Positions 11,620 to 11,667 of a stretch of DNA of 11,667 nucleotides are shown here, one piece after another (position 1 is the stretch's first letter; each line of letters starts with the position of its first letter). Below the pieces are notes generated by a model. It was not told where the DNA came from. It made no database searches and saw only the letters and a program-made list of their open reading frames with translations. A program made the translations under genes and the position numbers. This DNA comes from an uncultured Caryophanales bacterium (GTDB taxonomy: Bacteria; Bacillota_I; Bacilli_A; RF39; UBA660). The stretch covers positions 1 to 11,667 of the forward strand of contig CAMVMQ010000024.1 in assembly GCA_947168625.1 (NCBI GenBank), read 5' to 3'.

Positions 11620-11667
11620 GGTCATAATGCATATTGTAAAAATATAATTATTATGATAGACTTAAAT

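Overview
The window is strongly AT-rich chromosomal DNA. It carries a Bacillota-type gene set: ribonuclease HIII, a YugI/CvfD-like S1 protein, ECF-T genes next to truA, and rpsP-khpA. Fourteen of the fifteen genes end in TAA, one in TAG and none in TGA, and tryptophan is encoded by TGG, so the standard bacterial code applies. The most likely source is an uncultured low-GC Bacilli/Mollicutes-related bacterium. That placement is inference from gene content only.

Left end (1-2280). A 58-bp perfect direct repeat (148-205 and 2192-2249) duplicates the 3' part of tRNA-Lys plus a few flanking bases. The right copy lies in an intact tRNA-Lys and the left copy is a tRNA fragment. About 2 kb lies between them, as expected for an element integrated into the tRNA 3' end. 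It holds a Fic-domain protein with a C-terminal winged helix (behind a promoter with a tandem 12-bp operator-like repeat) and a membrane-anchored protein of unknown function. Direct 11-bp repeats near both ends look like integrase arm sites, but no integrase is present.

Reverse-strand block (2203-4065). Five tRNA genes (Val, Thr, Tyr, Gln, Lys in transcription order, all with encoded CCA) sit behind a strong promoter. Upstream of them are a small S1-domain RNA-binding protein and RNase HIII (rnhC).

Forward block (4206-7234). An overlapping operon encodes the energy-coupling module of an ECF vitamin/metal transporter (ecfA1, ecfA2, ecfT), followed by truA. Both ATPases keep the length and layout of the family but have lost most catalytic motifs. 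Neither composite ATP site looks complete, although the frames are open and the start/stop overlaps are kept. This is the most unusual signal in the window.

Right half (7286-11667). A two-gene unit encodes a membrane-anchored, possibly thioredoxin-fold protein without a CxxC, and a small HAD-type phosphatase/nucleotidase. Next come two paralogous exported proteins (TasA/CalY-like layout, shared C-X8-C), then rpsP-khpA, whose promoter -35 box lies inside the preceding terminator. Last is a membrane-anchored protein with a transglutaminase-like Cys-His-Asp triad. Rho-independent terminators separate most units.
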